The notes under the pieces are model-generated. The model was not told the origin of the DNA, did no database searches, and saw only the letters and a list, made by a program, of their open reading frames with translations. A stretch of DNA of 64,000 nucleotides from Candidatus Heimdallarchaeota archaeon (GTDB taxonomy: Archaea; Asgardarchaeota; Heimdallarchaeia; Heimdallarchaeales; Heimdallarchaeaceae): the NCBI GenBank assembly GCA_016840095.1, contig JAEOSZ010000111.1:1-64000 (forward strand), given 5' to 3'. The translations under genes and the position numbers were made by a program. Shown here one piece after another: positions 61,580 through 64,000 of the stretch (positions within the stretch are counted from its first letter, which is position 1; the number at the start of each line of letters is the position of its first letter).

Positions 61580-62848
61580 TCATAATTTAGATTTCTTCAT
61601 TGCTTTAACAATTAGGAAATCAGGAAATATATCATCATCCTTGTAAGCCTCTCTAGGAAATTTCTTGACAAGTTCTTCTGAAGCTTTTGGTTCACAAACC
61701 TCCATAATAACTAAATTGTTTTTTATCAGTTCATTAAGATAGGAACTTATGGTTCTAGGGAAGTAAAGACCTGGATTATCCCAATAGTGAACTAGAGTTG
61801 GTCTTTCATCAAAATAATCCACTACTACTCTTAGTTTATCCTCGTTTCTTTGGCTATCTCCGGGAACACGAAATGAAGTACAAGTGGGCCATGCAAAAGC
61901 TGGGTGTGTAATGCTAAAAACAAAGATTCCATCCTCTTTCAAAATATGAGCAATTTGTTCAATAGTTGTTTCGTAATTCTCAATATCCATTAATGCCATA
62001 TTGCAAACAACTTTGTCGAATGATTCTTTTGCAAATCTCTCTGTTAGTTTTTCAGCATTTAATTTCAAGTATTGAATTCCTAGTTTTTCTTCATTTTCTC
62101 GTTCTATTGCAAAATCAAGAAGCTTTGAGAAATCAATACCTGTTACTTGTCCTCCTTGTTTTGTTAGGGCTCTTGCAACATTTCCCTCACCGCAGGCAAC
62201 ATCTAAGATTGTCTCATTTTCATGAATGTCTAGTAAGCGAAATACTTCTGGTAGAATCTTATATTTGTGATGATAATCTCCACCATCTCTAAAAAGAGGC
62301 TCCCACACTGGTGCATTAGCATCCCATGTTTTCTTTGGACTGTATTCTCCAAGTGCATCAAGTCTTGTAAACCTTACGCGCCTACCTAATGCAAGAATTC
62401 TCTCCACCCCCCATGCTTTATGAGGAAATTCTTGGGATTTTAGTTGATTCTTATAAATTGGCATCCAAATTACTATCTCTTCATCAGGTTGAAGATCCCC
62501 AATTTGATATGGATGAGTTCCATTATACTCAGCATAATCTAATGCTGGGTTGAAGTTTCCACATTCCTGGCACGGGATCGAATAGTAATAATCATAAGTT
62601 AAAAATCTCTCTTGATGCATTTGTTCATTTGCACAGGACAAACATGTGAACTTCTTACAAGTTGGACACCAGGATATTCCATTAAAATGAATATCTTTTC
62701 CACATTTACTGCATTCATATTCCCAATGAAGAAAGCATCTAGGTGTAAAGGAATCAACATCCTTTGTAGCAAAATTAACTGGGTAATCTTGAGCTATCTT
62801 ACTATATTCAGAACAATAAAAACAGGGAGTATATTCTGAAGAGGACAT
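61580..62848 (-). CDS. Zinc-ribbon plus SAM-dependent methyltransferase fusion
   Basis: A 422-residue protein. The N-terminal ~80 residues contain Cys/His clusters (CFYCSEY, CSKCGKDIHF, CPTCKKFTCLSC), i.e. two or three zinc knuckles. A middle region (about 85-190) is of unknown fold. The class I methyltransferase domain follows (about 190-420), with ILDVACGEGNVARALTKQGG and VTGIDFSKLLD. ATG 62848 is preferred: an extra hydrophobic N-terminal segment up to 62920 would put the zinc domain in an unlikely place. The zinc domain probably recognises RNA or protein substrate. Confidence 0.82.
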   Translation of the reverse strand: MSSSEYTPCFYCSEYSKIAQDYPVNFATKDVDSFTPRCFLHWEYECSKCGKDIHFNGISWCPTCKKFTCLSCANEQMHQERFLTYDYYYSIPCQECGNFNPALDYAEYNGTHPYQIGDLQPDEEIVIWMPIYKNQLKSQEFPHKAWGVERILALGRRVRFTRLDALGEYSPKKTWDANAPVWEPLFRDGGDYHHKYKILPEVFRLLDIHENETILDVACGEGNVARALTKQGGQVTGIDFSKLLDFAIERENEEKLGIQYLKLNAEKLTERFAKESFDKVVCNMALMDIENYETTIEQIAHILKEDGIFVFSITHPAFAWPTCTSFRVPGDSQRNEDKLRVVVDYFDERPTLVHYWDNPGLYFPRTISSYLNELIKNNLVIMEVCEPKASEELVKKFPREAYKDDDIFPDFLIVKAMKKSKL

Positions 62849-62944
62849 AAAAAGAAGAAAGAATAGAAGTATAAAAAATACTCTATCACTTAAGTTTTTT
62901 AGATAACACCCACACTCCATATTAAATTAAAAAAGAAAAAGAGA

Positions 62945-63871
62945 TTAGGAAATTAATCCCATAATAAATGGAAACAGCAGTCCTAGTGCAGCTAATATTA
63001 GAGCAACAAATAAGAAAGGCATTGCAATTTTGTTTCTCTTTGTTTTAATCATTGATTTATCTTTGAATATTTCTGCTTTAATTTCAGAAAATTCTTTTTC
63101 CCTTTCTTTATCATTCAATTGTGTTGCCATAGCTGATGCAAGAATTGTTGTAACTGTAATTAACGATACTCCGTAACCAAACACACTACCCTTACTTTCT
63201 AACTCAGAAATAACGATTTTTGAATTTGAAATTTCTTCTTGCAGTGCATATAGCGGTTGGTCCAAAAATTCTCTGAAGTTATATGATTGCCAAAAGTAGT
63301 ATTCAGTAGGAATAATACCGTAAGCAATTATTTCATCACTAAATGACCAATTTGCAAGTATAACGCTTGCTGGTACTAAGTATAAGAAGCTTTTACTAGC
63401 ATTAAAAGTGTCATAGTCTTCTTTTGAAAAAACTAATTCATAACCATCTTTATCCTCTGTTGCAAAATAATAATCAGAAGTATTGCTGTCAGTGTACCAA
63501 AAGTCGTACATTTTTACAATATTAGTTAAAGATACAAAATAGTTGAAATTTTCCAATGCTAATCTAATTTGATTCATTAGTAAATCTCTTTCTTCAACTG
63601 AAAGCGTATCATTAGTTATTTCTAATTCAAGAGCTATTGATTTTGCTAATAAGAATTCATCAGATGCTTTCCTAGCAGATATGCGATCATCTTCTACTAT
63701 CTCCCTAATTCTTAGATCTATCCTTTCTAAATCGAACTCTTGTTCTGAGACTTCTAATTTCAATGTTTCAGCTTCTGAAAGTACACCCTCTTGTAGAAAT
63801 CCAGCAGCAAAAGCTAGACCAGAAATTAAGATAATTATTACTGAAGCGATTGTTCCCTTTGATATTTTCAT
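62945..63871 (-). CDS. Membrane protein of unknown function
   Basis: A 308-residue protein with an N-terminal membrane helix (GTIASVIIILISGLAFAAGF) and an extracellular region rich in acidic and aromatic residues (about 30-220). A second helix (about 228-246) is followed by a short cytosolic Lys/Glu-rich stretch and a final helix (MPFLFVALILAALGLLFPFI). The coiled-coil opening (EAETLKLEVSEQEFDLERID) is notable. Not recognised. The ribosome site AAGGAG lies nine bases before ATG 63871. Confidence 0.65.
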   Translation of the reverse strand: MKISKGTIASVIIILISGLAFAAGFLQEGVLSEAETLKLEVSEQEFDLERIDLRIREIVEDDRISARKASDEFLLAKSIALELEITNDTLSVEERDLLMNQIRLALENFNYFVSLTNIVKMYDFWYTDSNTSDYYFATEDKDGYELVFSKEDYDTFNASKSFLYLVPASVILANWSFSDEIIAYGIIPTEYYFWQSYNFREFLDQPLYALQEEISNSKIVISELESKGSVFGYGVSLITVTTILASAMATQLNDKEREKEFSEIKAEIFKDKSMIKTKRNKIAMPFLFVALILAALGLLFPFIMGLIS

Positions 63872-63895
63872 TTTACATTTCTCCTTAATATAATC

Positions 63896-64000
63896 ATGAG
63901 TAACGACATACTCTTTTATGTAGTTATTGGGGGTTACATATATCTTTTTTGGAAAAAACTAAAAAACAGAGAAAGCGATTTTCATTATTTTGCAAAGGAG
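63896..64000 (+). CDS. Partial CDS at right edge (N-terminus only)
   Basis: An open frame of 35 codons begins at ATG 63896 and is open to the window end. It reads MSNDILFYVVIGGYIYLFW, then KKLKNRESDF, so a membrane helix followed by basic residues. It is divergent from the membrane protein at 63871 with only 24 bases between starts. Too short to assign; could be a small membrane protein or a larger one. Confidence 0.4.
   Translation, partial: MSNDILFYVVIGGYIYLFWKKLKNRESDFHYFAKE

Noticed and set aside
62849..62920. Signal peptide for the zinc-ribbon methyltransferase
   Set aside because: The hydrophobic stretch comes from in-frame upstream sequence; starting at ATG 62848 places the zinc domain at the N-terminus in the cytosol.
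1..64000. CRISPR array or Cas genes
   Set aside because: No regularly spaced identical repeats of 25-40 bases with variable spacers and no Cas motifs; the repeats seen are coding (EP tail, calcium repeats, Cys-Ala tail).

Overview
The window is AT-rich, gene-dense and almost certainly archaeal. The support is a tRNA-Tyr gene with C1-G72, an encoded CCA and an intron after position 37. Genes typical of archaea include ADP-forming acetyl-CoA synthetase, tungsten-type aldehyde:ferredoxin oxidoreductase, 1Fe superoxide reductase, a two-CxxC protein disulfide oxidoreductase, PAC2, AlaX and a MoaD/SAMP-like protein. Many starts are leaderless or use GGTGA/GGAG ribosome sites behind TATA-like boxes. 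The many surface, HEAT and TPR proteins and the urocanase fit an anaerobic heterotroph, perhaps an Asgard-type archaeon, but I see no eukaryotic signature protein that proves it. There is no rRNA and no CRISPR array.

Layout. 1-7.2 kb: a membrane-anchored legumain-like protease, then a catabolic group (agmatinase-family ureohydrolase, FAD/NAD(P)H disulfide reductase-like enzyme, urocanate hydratase) and an unpaired ATP-grasp acyl-CoA synthetase beta subunit. 7.2-21.8 kb: housekeeping and redox genes (parvulin, protein disulfide oxidoreductase, phosphoesterase, adenylosuccinate lyase, TPR protein, Nfu, ITP/XTPase, metallo-beta-lactamase fold protein, AlaX) ending with acdA-acdB. 21.8-32.4 kb: a seven-gene MoxR/DUF58 operon encoding an envelope complex, preceded by a double winged-helix regulator and a small unknown protein (32.4-33.6 kb). 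33.8-39.4 kb: MFS transporter, PAC2 protein, a 2-oxoacid:ferredoxin oxidoreductase gamma-delta fusion without alpha/beta, small unknowns and a methyltransferase.

39.5-43.2 kb holds the most striking system. A membrane DUF2207-type protein ends in a cytosolic six-fold Cys-Ala tail. It is translationally coupled to a radical SAM/SPASM enzyme with a PqqD-like N-terminus, which is coupled in turn to a SAM methyltransferase. This looks like a peptide-tail modification (RiPP-like) cassette in which the substrate is the end of a membrane protein.

43.2-54.3 kb: intron-containing tRNA-Tyr, superoxide reductase, a very large FG-GAP plus calcium-repeat surface protein, an F420-type nitroreductase-fold protein, an aldehyde oxidoreductase with its four-cluster ferredoxin, and a second smaller FG-GAP surface protein. 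54.4-56.6 kb: a MoaD-like protein ending GGN downstream of two tandem paralogous CxxC/CxxH mini-proteins, and a TnpB element bounded by imperfect inverted repeats. 56.7-64 kb: HEAT-repeat protein, GPH-type transporter, ArsC-type reductase, a 40-residue candidate small protein, exonuclease III, GNAT enzyme, zinc-ribbon methyltransferase and a membrane protein. Truncated candidate genes touch both window edges.
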